A stretch of 64,000 nucleotides of DNA from G963663315 sp963663315 (GTDB lineage Bacteria; Pseudomonadota; Gammaproteobacteria; Arenicellales; Poriferihabitantaceae), in assembly GCA_963663315.1 (NCBI GenBank), contig OY760176.1, positions 372,001-436,000 on the forward strand, given 5' to 3'. Under the pieces are notes generated by a model, which saw only the letters and a list, made by a program, of their open reading frames with translations, ran no database searches and had not been told where the DNA came from. Positions 9,057 to 17,314 of the stretch are shown piece by piece (the stretch's first letter is position 1; every line of letters begins with the position of its first letter). The translations under genes and the position numbers were made by a program.

Positions 9057-10025
9057 TTATTGCAGGAAGGATGTGTCTATAACCGCATTGTAATCGTCAA
9101 GAGCCGGTCTGTCCTCAGTCGCGAAAGCGCCACCCACCACACCGATTGCAACACTGGCCATGCCGGAATCATTGAAGTAGTTGTTAAGCTGTGCTTCAGC
9201 GGTTGGGAAGATGAACTCGGCCATCTGTGCCATGGCGCCTTCTTCACTCATGCCGGCATCTTTTGCAATGATGCCGATATCTGAATTGCCTGCCGTGAAA
9301 TTGGCGTTGGACTGATGGGTTACTTCAAGGAAGGTGCGCACGATCTCGGGATTTTCCTGAGTGAATTTTTCAGTTACGGAAACCACGTCAAAGCTGATAA
9401 TTCCAGTATCAATCTTGTCTTGTGGTGACATCAAGGGCGTACCTGCTTCATACATTTTCGACATTGATTCCGCGCCAAACCCGCACGCCATCGAAACTGC
9501 GCCATCAACCAGCGATACAGCGCCATCCGCAGGAGCCTGGTCGATTACGTTGACTTTGCTGACATCGACATCAAGCGCCCGCATCATCATGCGGAAACTG
9601 TAGTCGGCCATGGTCGCCAAAGGCACGGCAACGGCTTTGCCTTCCAATTCGTTCGCGTTGGTTTTGTCGATACCTTCGCCGGTGCGAACAACACAATCAT
9701 TTGCCGGATACTGTACTGCAATGGCAACCAGTTTAATCGGCGCATTGGCATTGACCGCATTGATGAAAGGGGCCAGGCCCTGGCTGTAGGAAATGTCGAT
9801 ATCTCCGGCCAGCATGGCTTCTGTCATCGCCGTACCGGTATCGAAGTTGGTCCAGTTTACCGGAATACCGAAGGCATCATCGTATGCCTTGGTAACCTTG
9901 GCCTCCTGGTTCGGGGTGGCCCATTCAAGGAAGAATGCAACATTGACCTGATCGGCCGCATGAACTGAAGCGGACATCAGTACCGCTGCCGCAGTTGTAC
10001 CAATTAGTGTTTTGACGGAATTCAT
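9057..10025 (-). CDS. tauA: Taurine-type ABC transporter substrate-binding protein (TauA-like)
   Basis: 322 residues. The signal peptide is at residues 1-23 (MNSVKTLIG... SVHA|ADQ). The mature protein opens with VNVAFFLEWATPNQ, typical of taurine-binding proteins of the NMT1/SsuA family, with 'TGTAMTEAMLAGDIDISYSQG' as the ligand-side segment. It binds taurine or a similar sulfonate in the periplasm and passes it to the TauC-like permease. The ATG at 10025 has GGAG eight bases upstream. It is the first gene of tauABC on the minus strand. No taurine dioxygenase, transaminase or sulfoacetaldehyde acetyltransferase gene is present nearby. Confidence 0.9.
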   Translation of the reverse strand: MNSVKTLIGTTAAAVLMSASVHAADQVNVAFFLEWATPNQEAKVTKAYDDAFGIPVNWTNFDTGTAMTEAMLAGDIDISYSQGLAPFINAVNANAPIKLVAIAVQYPANDCVVRTGEGIDKTNANELEGKAVAVPLATMADYSFRMMMRALDVDVSKVNVIDQAPADGAVSLVDGAVSMACGFGAESMSKMYEAGTPLMSPQDKIDTGIISFDVVSVTEKFTQENPEIVRTFLEVTHQSNANFTAGNSDIGIIAKDAGMSEEGAMAQMAEFIFPTAEAQLNNYFNDSGMASVAIGVVGGAFATEDRPALDDYNAVIDTSFLQ

Positions 10026-10306
10026 TTTTACTCCAGATAGTTATAATTTTAAATTGTTTAGAAGGAAACGGGTGAACATCCCAGACCATCTGTCCGGTAT
10101 CCTGTCATTACCCCCCTGTCGGAAATCCAAGTCGGATTCAAGGTCGGAATCAATGGTGCTGACTCGGTATCAAGAATAAATCTGGATGGATTTTAGCTAA
10201 CATACCGAAATGTAGCAGAGGTTACCCTCGAAATGGTGAGCCAGTTCTATTTTGGCAACAGGGCCAGTTGCCATTGCAACCCCTGCCTCTGGCGGCATCT
10301 CCAGGA
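10026..10306. other. Gap upstream of tauA with no gene
   Basis: 281 bases between tauA and the end of the FAD oxidase gene, both on the minus strand. No supported gene is seen in it. The stretch next to tauA (about 10040-10060 on the plus strand) is A+T rich and is the likely site of the tauA promoter, but I cannot name clear -10 and -35 boxes. A short inverted repeat, GGCAAC and GTTGCC, lies near 10253-10272. Confidence 0.5.
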
Positions 10307-11902
10307 CTATTCGCCATAGGGGGGGAGAGTTCGCCAGTTGAACATCGTATCCGCCATTTTAATCCGCCTGTTCTGTTGGTGGAACTTTCTTTTCAGTGCC
10401 TCCGGTGATTTATCGACACCGCCGAATGCCGGAAATATTTTGCATTCGGAGGCTGCGCTTTTTTCACCACCAATCAATCTGGCATTGTACAGCTCGCAGA
10501 TGGTCTGGACATTACGGAAGTACCGGTTGCGCTGACGAGTCAGGAATACAACGGCCTGATCGAATGTCGGTTTGTCATCGCAGGCCATGGTAATTCGATT
10601 GTGCGGGTCGATTCCCGCAGGATTAAGGTGCCCGTAGATAATGATCTCACCACGAAGGTTTTCAGTCGAGCGGAAATAATCTTCAATTGATCTGACGTAT
10701 TCGAGATTCCATTGCCAGAAACGGGTCATCGATGCCAGGACCTGATCAGGGTCAAGCGCGAAATTGGCATCGGTATGGTTTTTATAGATATATTGACTGT
10801 CGGGTAATTGCGTGCGGGCGGCAAACGGGATGGCTTCCCTGAGTATGCGCATTTGCTCGGGGTCCCTGAACATTTCGGCGTGATGCAATTGAATGCCGGC
10901 TATGGTAGGGGTTTGCGCGTCCAGGTCATCGACCAGATCGAACAGAAAGTCCTCACCACTGCGGTTACTGAAACCGTTTACGAAAATCAGGCCTTCGGCA
11001 TCCGCCTGCTGGCATTTGTCGGCCAATTCCTGTCCGCGTTTGGTGATTTCGTTGTTTATTCCCTGATTCAACAGCGGTTGCATGGATGATACGGTGACAT
11101 GCTCCAGACCAAGAACGATATTTTCTCCTTTGGAAGTGGCTGAAACAGTCCTGTTGTCGAGATCGAGGTAGCAATACGGTGACAGATGGGACAGTAAACC
11201 CGCGAGACTCTCCGGATCATTGCTGACCGGCAGTGCAAAAGCGATTTCGTTTTCCGGTAAACGGTGAAACCGGCACCGTACCGCAGATACCAGCCCTGTC
11301 CAGCCCAGTGTGCCAGCATATCCCTGAAGTTCAGAGCCACCAATACGTCTGATACCATGACCATCGAGGAGTGCAATTTCGAGGACGCTGTCACTGAAGT
11401 AGCGACGCTGTGGTCCCATGCCTCCGGTCATGAAGGTTGCGCCGACCTGGGCATAGCTGTAACTGGTCAAATCCGCGCCGAGTACCCGGTACGGGATTCC
11501 CGCGTGCTGAATCAGAGACCGGTTTAACTGCTCCAGTGTGATTGCAGCCCCGGCACTGACCTCCATTGATTCCATGTCGATAAAGACCTGACCGAGGTTA
11601 ACCCCGGTGATTTCAGGCCGACCGAAGCGCACTTCGGGTTTCACGGCCGGTTCGATCCTCAAACCGATGATCGGCTTCCCGTTATCGGGTCTTATCCGGA
11701 ACAAACCCTCGCCGGAAGATCCGCCTGAAATGGGCAGCAGGCAGATTTCTTCGCCATGAATGCGCCTGATTGCAGACAGCGCTGCCGGCAGGTCTGCGGC
11801 AGAGGCGCCACTGCGAACAGCATAGGCGGTATCATAGATGATCGCTGCGTTTTCTCCATCGACCATCCCGGTTCTGATCGGCAGTAATGAGTTCTGAGTC
11901 AT
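10307..11902 (-). CDS. FAD-binding oxidoreductase of the PCMH/VAO type
   Basis: 531 residues. The N-terminal half has the layout of a PCMH-type FAD domain: a 'LPISGGSSGEGL' phosphate-binding stretch near residue 60, 'VSAGAAITLEQLN' and 'QVGATFMTGGMGPQRR' near residues 150-165, and 'GYAGTLGWTGLVSAV'. The second half resembles the substrate/cap domain of D-lactate and glycolate dehydrogenases (YGHLNP-like segment, GGEKSAASECK near the end). It probably oxidises a hydroxy acid or similar small substrate with FAD. It reads toward tauABC on the same strand but is separated from it by 281 bases. Substrate unknown; a link to taurine is not shown. Confidence 0.75.
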   Translation of the reverse strand: MTQNSLLPIRTGMVDGENAAIIYDTAYAVRSGASAADLPAALSAIRRIHGEEICLLPISGGSSGEGLFRIRPDNGKPIIGLRIEPAVKPEVRFGRPEITGVNLGQVFIDMESMEVSAGAAITLEQLNRSLIQHAGIPYRVLGADLTSYSYAQVGATFMTGGMGPQRRYFSDSVLEIALLDGHGIRRIGGSELQGYAGTLGWTGLVSAVRCRFHRLPENEIAFALPVSNDPESLAGLLSHLSPYCYLDLDNRTVSATSKGENIVLGLEHVTVSSMQPLLNQGINNEITKRGQELADKCQQADAEGLIFVNGFSNRSGEDFLFDLVDDLDAQTPTIAGIQLHHAEMFRDPEQMRILREAIPFAARTQLPDSQYIYKNHTDANFALDPDQVLASMTRFWQWNLEYVRSIEDYFRSTENLRGEIIIYGHLNPAGIDPHNRITMACDDKPTFDQAVVFLTRQRNRYFRNVQTICELYNARLIGGEKSAASECKIFPAFGGVDKSPEALKRKFHQQNRRIKMADTMFNWRTLPPYGE

Positions 11903-12003
11903 GGTTGTCTTTAATTATTTATCTAAGTCCCGAAGTTATTGTATGATTCGCCGATACCGGATTTGAGTTCACTGATTCAGCCATCATTCGATACCCTTAG
12001 CCT

Positions 12004-12516
12004 ATGCCCTCTCTGATTGTCAAGTACGTCAAATGGGTCGATTACATTTCGACCCGTTTCGGTCGGCTGGCGATGTACGCCATCTTCCTGATGATTGGCA
12101 CATTGTTGCTCGGCGCAGTCACCAGAAACATTCTGAATATCCCGCTTTCGTGGACCGTGGAAATGGCTCAATTTACCATGACGGCCTACTATATTCTCGG
12201 CGGCGCCTATTCAATGCAGTTGGACAGTCATGTCCGGATGGATTTGCTCTATGACCGTTATTCTGACAAAACCAAGGCAAAAATAGACATCTGGACGAAC
12301 TTTTTCCTGGTCTTCTATCTGGTATGTCTGCTGTTCGGGTCCATTTCCAGCACGATTTATGCGATTGAGTACGATCAGCGAAAGTTTTCCCAATGGAATC
12401 CTTCAATGGTGCCGATCAAGTTAATCATGTTGTTCGGTATTATCCTGATGCTGCTGCAAACCATTTCCACCTTTTTCAAGGACATCGCAAAGTCTCGCGG
12501 AATGGAGATTTCATGA
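12004..12516 (+). CDS. dctQ: TRAP transporter small permease (DctQ-like)
   Basis: 170 residues with four hydrophobic segments. The motif 'RNILNIPLSWTVEMAQFTM' followed by YYILGGAYSMQLDSHVRMD is the standard DctQ core, including the SHVR(V/M)D segment. It is the small membrane subunit of a tripartite ATP-independent transporter driven by a Na+ or H+ gradient. Its stop overlaps the start of the large permease as ATGA, so the two are translationally coupled. It diverges from the FAD oxidase gene with about 100 bases between. Confidence 0.9.
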   Translation: MPSLIVKYVKWVDYISTRFGRLAMYAIFLMIGTLLLGAVTRNILNIPLSWTVEMAQFTMTAYYILGGAYSMQLDSHVRMDLLYDRYSDKTKAKIDIWTNFFLVFYLVCLLFGSISSTIYAIEYDQRKFSQWNPSMVPIKLIMLFGIILMLLQTISTFFKDIAKSRGMEIS

Positions 12517-13838
12517 GTCACGAAGCGATCGCCATTTTCATGTTCGCATCAATGTTGTTGATGCTGCTGACTGGCCAGCGAGTGTTTGCAGCGATCGGGT
12601 TTGTTTCAGCAGCGGTAGCGCTGATGTTGTATGGCAATGGAGCAATCGAGATGCCGTTCAATGCCGCATTCAAATTGTTCAACTGGTATCCGCTGCTGAC
12701 CCTGCCATTGTTCGTCTATATGGGCTTTATCCTGTCTGAATCAGGCATAGCAGGCGATTTATACAAGATGTTCCACGTCTGGTTTGGTGGCCTGAAAGGC
12801 GGCCTTGCGGTCGGCACCATCGGTCTGATGATCGTGATATCAGCGATGAACGGCCTGAGTGTTGCTGGCATGGCAATCGGCGCCACCATTGCATTGCCGG
12901 AAATGCTTCGTCGTGGTTATGACAAGATCATGATCACCGGAGTTGTTCAGGCTGGCAGTTCGCTCGGAATCCTGGTTCCTCCCAGCGTGGTGCTGGTGCT
13001 GTACGGCATGATCGCACGTCAGCCGGTCGGCAAGCTATGGCTGGCAGGGGTTTTCCCGGGACTGATGATGGCTGCGATGTTTATAATATACATTGTCGTT
13101 CGCTGCTGGTTGCAGCCGCATCTCGGCCCTGCTCTTGACCAGCAGTCACGGAATTTGCCCCTGTCGGAAAAGTTGAAGTTGCTGAAGGCCGGCATTATTC
13201 CGTTCCTGATCTTTTTCTTCATGACCGGATTATTCGTCATGGGAATTACCAGTCTGGTTGAAAGTTCGGCGGTCGGCGCCACTTCGGCGACCATTGCCGC
13301 ACTGGCCAAGCGGCGATTGACCAAGGCGGTGCTGGAAGAAACCGTCAGAAAAACTCTGGGCATTTCCTGCATGTTCATGTGGATTATTCTGGCGGCCCTG
13401 AGCTTCGGCGCGGTCTTCGACGGCATTGGTGCGGTCAGGGCAATCGAATCGCTGTTCATAACCAAATGGAATCTTACACCCTGGGAAGTGTTGATCATGA
13501 TGCAGTTGTCCTACATTCTGATGGGGATGTTTCTGGACGATACGGCGATGCTGGTGATTGTCGCCCCGCTTTATGTGCCTCTCATCATCGTCCTGGGTTT
13601 CGATCCCATCTGGTATGGCGTGCTCTATACCATTACCTGCCAGATTGCCTATATGACACCGCCATTTGGTTACAATCTTTTTCTGATGCGGGCAATGGCG
13701 CCCAAAGAGATATCGCTTGGTGACATCTACCGGTCGATCACTCCGTTTGTGCTGGTCATGACTCTTGCGTTAATATTGGTCATCCTGTTTCCACAAATTG
13801 CTCTGTGGTTACCGGAGCAGGTATACTTGAAGGTCTAG
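12513..13838 (+). CDS. dctM: TRAP transporter large permease (DctM-like)
   Basis: 441 residues from the ATG at 12513, which overlaps the DctQ stop; the frame is open further upstream only because it runs through dctQ. About twelve to thirteen membrane segments. 'PLLTLPLFVYMGFILSESGIA' and 'VQAGSSLGILVPPSVVLVLYG' are hallmark DctM sequences. It forms the transmembrane channel that moves substrate delivered by the DctP protein encoded next. The substrate class cannot be read from the permease alone. Confidence 0.93.
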   Translation: MSHEAIAIFMFASMLLMLLTGQRVFAAIGFVSAAVALMLYGNGAIEMPFNAAFKLFNWYPLLTLPLFVYMGFILSESGIAGDLYKMFHVWFGGLKGGLAVGTIGLMIVISAMNGLSVAGMAIGATIALPEMLRRGYDKIMITGVVQAGSSLGILVPPSVVLVLYGMIARQPVGKLWLAGVFPGLMMAAMFIIYIVVRCWLQPHLGPALDQQSRNLPLSEKLKLLKAGIIPFLIFFFMTGLFVMGITSLVESSAVGATSATIAALAKRRLTKAVLEETVRKTLGISCMFMWIILAALSFGAVFDGIGAVRAIESLFITKWNLTPWEVLIMMQLSYILMGMFLDDTAMLVIVAPLYVPLIIVLGFDPIWYGVLYTITCQIAYMTPPFGYNLFLMRAMAPKEISLGDIYRSITPFVLVMTLALILVILFPQIALWLPEQVYLKV

Positions 13839-13866
13839 AAATCATCCACAGCCGCGATTTTGCATG

Positions 13867-13872
13867 TATAAT
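13867..13872 (+). promoter_or_regulatory. Possible -10 element before the TRAP binding-protein gene
   Basis: A consensus TATAAT lies 48 bases before the dctP-like start, in an 81-base gap. No good -35 box is seen at the proper distance, so this is only a candidate second promoter that would raise binding-protein expression above that of the permeases. Confidence 0.3.
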
Positions 13873-13919
13873 TGATTGATTATCCGTCTGTTGTCTCAAC
13901 CAAAAAAGAGGTGAACTAA

Positions 13920-15113
13920 ATGAAAGACACTAAAATCGAAGAGTCGCCAAAGGAACCGACCCGACGCTCGTTTATAAAAACTGCAGGAGTGGCGACCGCG
14001 ACCGCGGGTGCGCTGGCAGTGGTTGTGACCGCCTGCACCAAGGATGATACCGGAATGACGGAGTCAGAGAAGGCGCTCAGCCAGGCGAACGAGAAAATCT
14101 CCGAACTGGAGAAGATGCTGGCAGAGAAGGAAGCCCCCGTAGCCTATAGCCCGACTGACCCGATCAAATGGCGGTTACAGACTTATTCCGGCGCTCCCCT
14201 CGGCGCCCATGTCATCAAACCCCAGATAGAGGCATTCAACATTGCCGCCCATGGGCAGATGGAAATCGAGTTGTATTACGCGGATCAACTGGTCGCAACC
14301 GGTGAGTTATTCAGGTCCATGCAAAACGGCACGATAGATGCGGTACAAAGCGATGATGCGACCATGGCTTCACCGGTGGATATCAGTGTGTTTGGCGGTT
14401 ACTTTCCCTTTTCGACACGGTACAGTCTGGATATGCCGGTGTTGTTCAAATATTACGGCCTTGATGAAATCTGGGCTGAAGCCTATGGCGAAATCGAAGG
14501 CGTCGAGTGGATCAGCGCAGGGGCCTGGGACCCTTGTCATATCTTTACAAAAGACCCGATACGAAGCGTTGCCGACATGAAAGGCAAGCGTGTATTCGGT
14601 GTGCCTACTGCCGGCAAGTTTCTGTCGCGCTATGGGCTTGTGCCGGTGACACTGCCCTGGGATGACATTGAGGTTGCGATCCAGACAGGCGAACTTGATG
14701 GCGTGGCCTGGTGTGGTTTTACTGAAGCATACGAAGTAGGCTGGGCGGATGTATGCAGCTATGCGTTGTTGAACAACATTACGGGCGCTTGGTGTGGCTC
14801 TTATTTCGCCAACACCGAAAGCTGGAACAAGGTGCCTGCTCACCTCCAGGAATTGTTCAAATTGTCCGTCGACAGTTCTCATTACTACCGGCAGGTCTGG
14901 TATTGGGGCGGTGAAGCTGACCTTCGGGTCAACGGCAAAAAAATGGAACTGACCACAATTCCGGCAGAAGAATGGGATCAGGTAGTCAAGGATTCCGAAG
15001 AGTTCTGGGATGAACTGGCATCTATCAGCCCGCGGACTGCAAAGGTGGTTCAGGCGTACAAGGATTATTCCGCCGTGATGCAAAAAGCAGGCGTTCCTTA
15101 CCGTTATAGCTGA
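13920..15113 (+). CDS. dctP: TRAP transporter substrate-binding protein, Tat-exported probable lipoprotein (DctP-like)
   Basis: 397 residues. The N-terminus has a twin-arginine motif (TRRSFIK) followed by a hydrophobic stretch and VVVTAC, a likely lipobox, so a folded lipoprotein anchored to a membrane is suggested. Residues about 42-66 (SEKALSQANEKISELEKML) look like a short coiled-coil spacer. The remainder has TRAP binding-protein features such as 'MQNGTIDAVQSD', 'KRVFGVPTAGKFLSRYG' and 'IQTGELDGVAW'. A GAGGTG ribosome site precedes the ATG. It lies after the two TRAP permease genes and is followed by a clear terminator. Tat export and the spacer are less usual for this family. Confidence 0.9.
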   Translation: MKDTKIEESPKEPTRRSFIKTAGVATATAGALAVVVTACTKDDTGMTESEKALSQANEKISELEKMLAEKEAPVAYSPTDPIKWRLQTYSGAPLGAHVIKPQIEAFNIAAHGQMEIELYYADQLVATGELFRSMQNGTIDAVQSDDATMASPVDISVFGGYFPFSTRYSLDMPVLFKYYGLDEIWAEAYGEIEGVEWISAGAWDPCHIFTKDPIRSVADMKGKRVFGVPTAGKFLSRYGLVPVTLPWDDIEVAIQTGELDGVAWCGFTEAYEVGWADVCSYALLNNITGAWCGSYFANTESWNKVPAHLQELFKLSVDSSHYYRQVWYWGGEADLRVNGKKMELTTIPAEEWDQVVKDSEEFWDELASISPRTAKVVQAYKDYSAVMQKAGVPYRYS

Positions 15114-15148
15114 TTTTTGATCATCCGTTTCCGAAGGCGAGACTCATC

Positions 15149-15182
15149 AATACCCTGGCACTGCGTGTCAGGGTATTTTTTT
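15149..15182 (+). terminator. Rho-independent terminator after the TRAP operon
   Basis: ATACCCTGGCA and TGTCAGGGTAT pair over eleven positions (one G-T) around CTGCG, and the stem runs into seven consecutive T residues. It lies 36 bases after the binding-protein stop and 17 bases before the sulfotransferase start. Confidence 0.9.
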
Positions 15183-15198
15183 CGATACTTTTCTGAAC

Positions 15199-15945
15199 AT
15201 GTCAGATTTATGGGAACAGTTTTATTCGGATATTGCTCCTTTCACCACCCATATCCCTGCCGAGGAATTTGATTACACCATCAATATTTCTCTCAAGTAC
15301 CACTATGTCTATGCAGAAAATGCGAAGGTCGCCTGCTCGACCATCAAGTTGATTCTTCAACGGATGGAACTCAACGACCCGGATTATCGCCCCGATGACC
15401 TGATTGACCTGCATACCCGGATTTTCTCACCGTTGATCAGGCCCGCTCAGGTCAAATCCTTCAGCAACTACATTAAACGGCCAAACGTGATCAAATTCTG
15501 TTTTGTCCGGAATCCATACTCCCGGCTATTGTCCGCTTATCTCGATAAAATCGAAAACAATATGCCTGGGAAAAAGGGGATACTCAGGCAACTTGGTTTC
15601 GACCCGGAGGAGATTAACCGTCCCGTGTCCTTCAGTGAATTTGTCAGCGCAGTGGCCGGACAATCTATTTCGGCAATGGATCAGCATTGGAGGATTCAGT
15701 ATTACCAGACCTTCCAGGATCAGATCGATTATGATTTCATCGGGCGGTTCGAGTCGCTGGAGGAAGACCTGAAATCCGTACTTTGCATGGTCAATCCCGG
15801 ATTTCAGACATTCTGGGGGACGGAAGCCCGTCACACCACCCACTCGGAACAACAACTGATTGCCTGCTACACCGACCAGCTTGAGAATCTGGTTTACAGG
15901 ATATACCAGAAAGATTTCCAGCAGTTCAAGTATGAGCGGTTGTAA
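15199..15945 (+). CDS. Carbohydrate-type sulfotransferase family 2 protein
   Basis: 248 residues. 'NAKVACSTIKLIL' near residue 36 matches the 5'-phosphosulfate-binding loop and KFCFVRNPYSRLLSAYLDK near residue 100 the 3'-phosphate-binding region of PAPS-dependent sulfotransferases. This group (Sulfotransfer_2) transfers sulfate from PAPS to sugars. It begins shortly after the TRAP terminator and is followed by a glycosyltransferase 69 bases later, so a role in making a sulfated surface glycan is plausible. The acceptor cannot be deduced. No signal peptide or membrane anchor is visible, unlike eukaryotic relatives. Confidence 0.82.
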   Translation: MSDLWEQFYSDIAPFTTHIPAEEFDYTINISLKYHYVYAENAKVACSTIKLILQRMELNDPDYRPDDLIDLHTRIFSPLIRPAQVKSFSNYIKRPNVIKFCFVRNPYSRLLSAYLDKIENNMPGKKGILRQLGFDPEEINRPVSFSEFVSAVAGQSISAMDQHWRIQYYQTFQDQIDYDFIGRFESLEEDLKSVLCMVNPGFQTFWGTEARHTTHSEQQLIACYTDQLENLVYRIYQKDFQQFKYERL

Positions 15946-16014
15946 TTCAACGGAACTTTTTCGGGGTTTGATTGACTGACATTTGCACGCCATCAATAGA
16001 ATGCGAGAAAAAAC

Positions 16015-17289
16015 GTGAGAAATATATTTGAAAAACCGGTCGCCATTTCAGTCGTCATTCCTGCGCTTAATGAGCAGGACACCGTCGCCACTGTGGTCAG
16101 CGCTGCACTCTCATGCCCCTTGATCGATGAAGTGGTTGTGGTCGATAACGGTTCTACCGACAATACCACCCTGGTGGCCAGGGCGGCAGGCGCGAAAGTC
16201 GTTGATGAACCGGTTGCCGGGCAGGGCAATGCATTGCGAACAGGTTATACCGTAGCGCACAACGACTGGATCATAAAACTTGATGCCGACCTTTCCGAGT
16301 TCAGCCCAACCCTGGTGGAGACGCTGCATGGCGCTGTCAGACCCGGAGTAGGGCTGGTAAAGGGACTGTGGTTTGACGCCAACGACAATATGCCAATGAC
16401 CCGTTTGATGGTCAGACCTGCGATTGCCATCATGTTTCCCGGTTTATCGCATATCCGCGCTGTCAATTCCGGCTTGTTCCTGTTTGACCGATCACGCATT
16501 GCAGTCAGTGAACTGACCGATGGTTATGGCGCGGATCTCGATGTAATGCTGCGAATGCACACTGCCGGATGGAACACGGTTGAAGTGGATGTCGGTCAGA
16601 TCACCCACAACACGCGCAATCTCCAGCACTACAACAAAATGTCTGAAACCCTGCTTCGGTTTCTGATCGACCGCCATGAGCAGGCAGCCCAGAACCCTCT
16701 TTTTGTAGTCACTGATACCGCTGAAGACATTATTACCGGTTCTATTGGTCTGATTGCGAAGAAACTGAAAAGCGGCAGCCGTGTTACCGCATTCCTTGGA
16801 CAGGATTGTGGTCATGGAGTGGACATACTGCGAGAGGTTCTGACCGACTACCCTGCATTTTCAATTGAACCGATATCCGCCGTCGATGATTTCAATGTGT
16901 TGTCGTCCCGGCACAAGGCAACCATCATTACCAGTTGCTTTTCCCATGTTGCCGATGCCGATGATCCGATCGTGAGTGCAGCCCTCAGACTTCAGGGCAA
17001 ATACAATAAAACAGGCAGGCATGGAATTCTGCTGATGATGCCGATTCGCGAAAACAACCGGTTCGCGGCTGAATATCGCCCGGATGTCCGGGTCGATATC
17101 GGTCAGGTTGTGATGATAAAAAAACGGGCGCAGGACGCGTTGTGTGAGGAAAACGAAGTGGCCCGGGAGTGGATAAACGAGAGCGGAGCGGCCCGGCTTC
17201 TGTGGAACGGGCAGTTCAACCCTGAAGCCACCGAATCCTTCCAGGCTTTCGACCACAAGGATATTTCTCCGCCATTCGTTACCCTGTAG
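16015..17289 (+). CDS. GT-A glycosyltransferase (GT2/GT81-like) with an uncharacterised C-terminal domain
   Basis: 424 residues from a GTG start preceded by GAGAAA. Residues 8 to about 220 form a GT-A fold: VVIPALNEQDTVATVV, VVVDNGSTDN, 'KLDADLSEF' (metal-binding DxD-like) and 'GYGADLDVMLRMHTAGW'. The latter stretches recall glucosyl-3-phosphoglycerate synthases. From about residue 230 a second domain begins, containing SRVTAFLGQDCGHGVDILREV and SRHKATIITSCFSHVAD, with alternating strands and helices, which I do not recognise. It lies between a sulfotransferase and an HpaB-type monooxygenase on the same strand. Donor and acceptor are unknown; a compatible-solute or glycan role is inference. 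Confidence 0.75.
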   Translation: MRNIFEKPVAISVVIPALNEQDTVATVVSAALSCPLIDEVVVVDNGSTDNTTLVARAAGAKVVDEPVAGQGNALRTGYTVAHNDWIIKLDADLSEFSPTLVETLHGAVRPGVGLVKGLWFDANDNMPMTRLMVRPAIAIMFPGLSHIRAVNSGLFLFDRSRIAVSELTDGYGADLDVMLRMHTAGWNTVEVDVGQITHNTRNLQHYNKMSETLLRFLIDRHEQAAQNPLFVVTDTAEDIITGSIGLIAKKLKSGSRVTAFLGQDCGHGVDILREVLTDYPAFSIEPISAVDDFNVLSSRHKATIITSCFSHVADADDPIVSAALRLQGKYNKTGRHGILLMMPIRENNRFAAEYRPDVRVDIGQVVMIKKRAQDALCEENEVAREWINESGAARLLWNGQFNPEATESFQAFDHKDISPPFVTL

Positions 17290-17314
17290 CAGACTTGTGA
17301 GTTAAATTCAAATC

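Noticed and set aside
8132..9082. Plus-strand frame of 316 residues opposite the TauB-like gene
   Set aside because: No motifs, and the minus strand carries a complete ABC ATPase.
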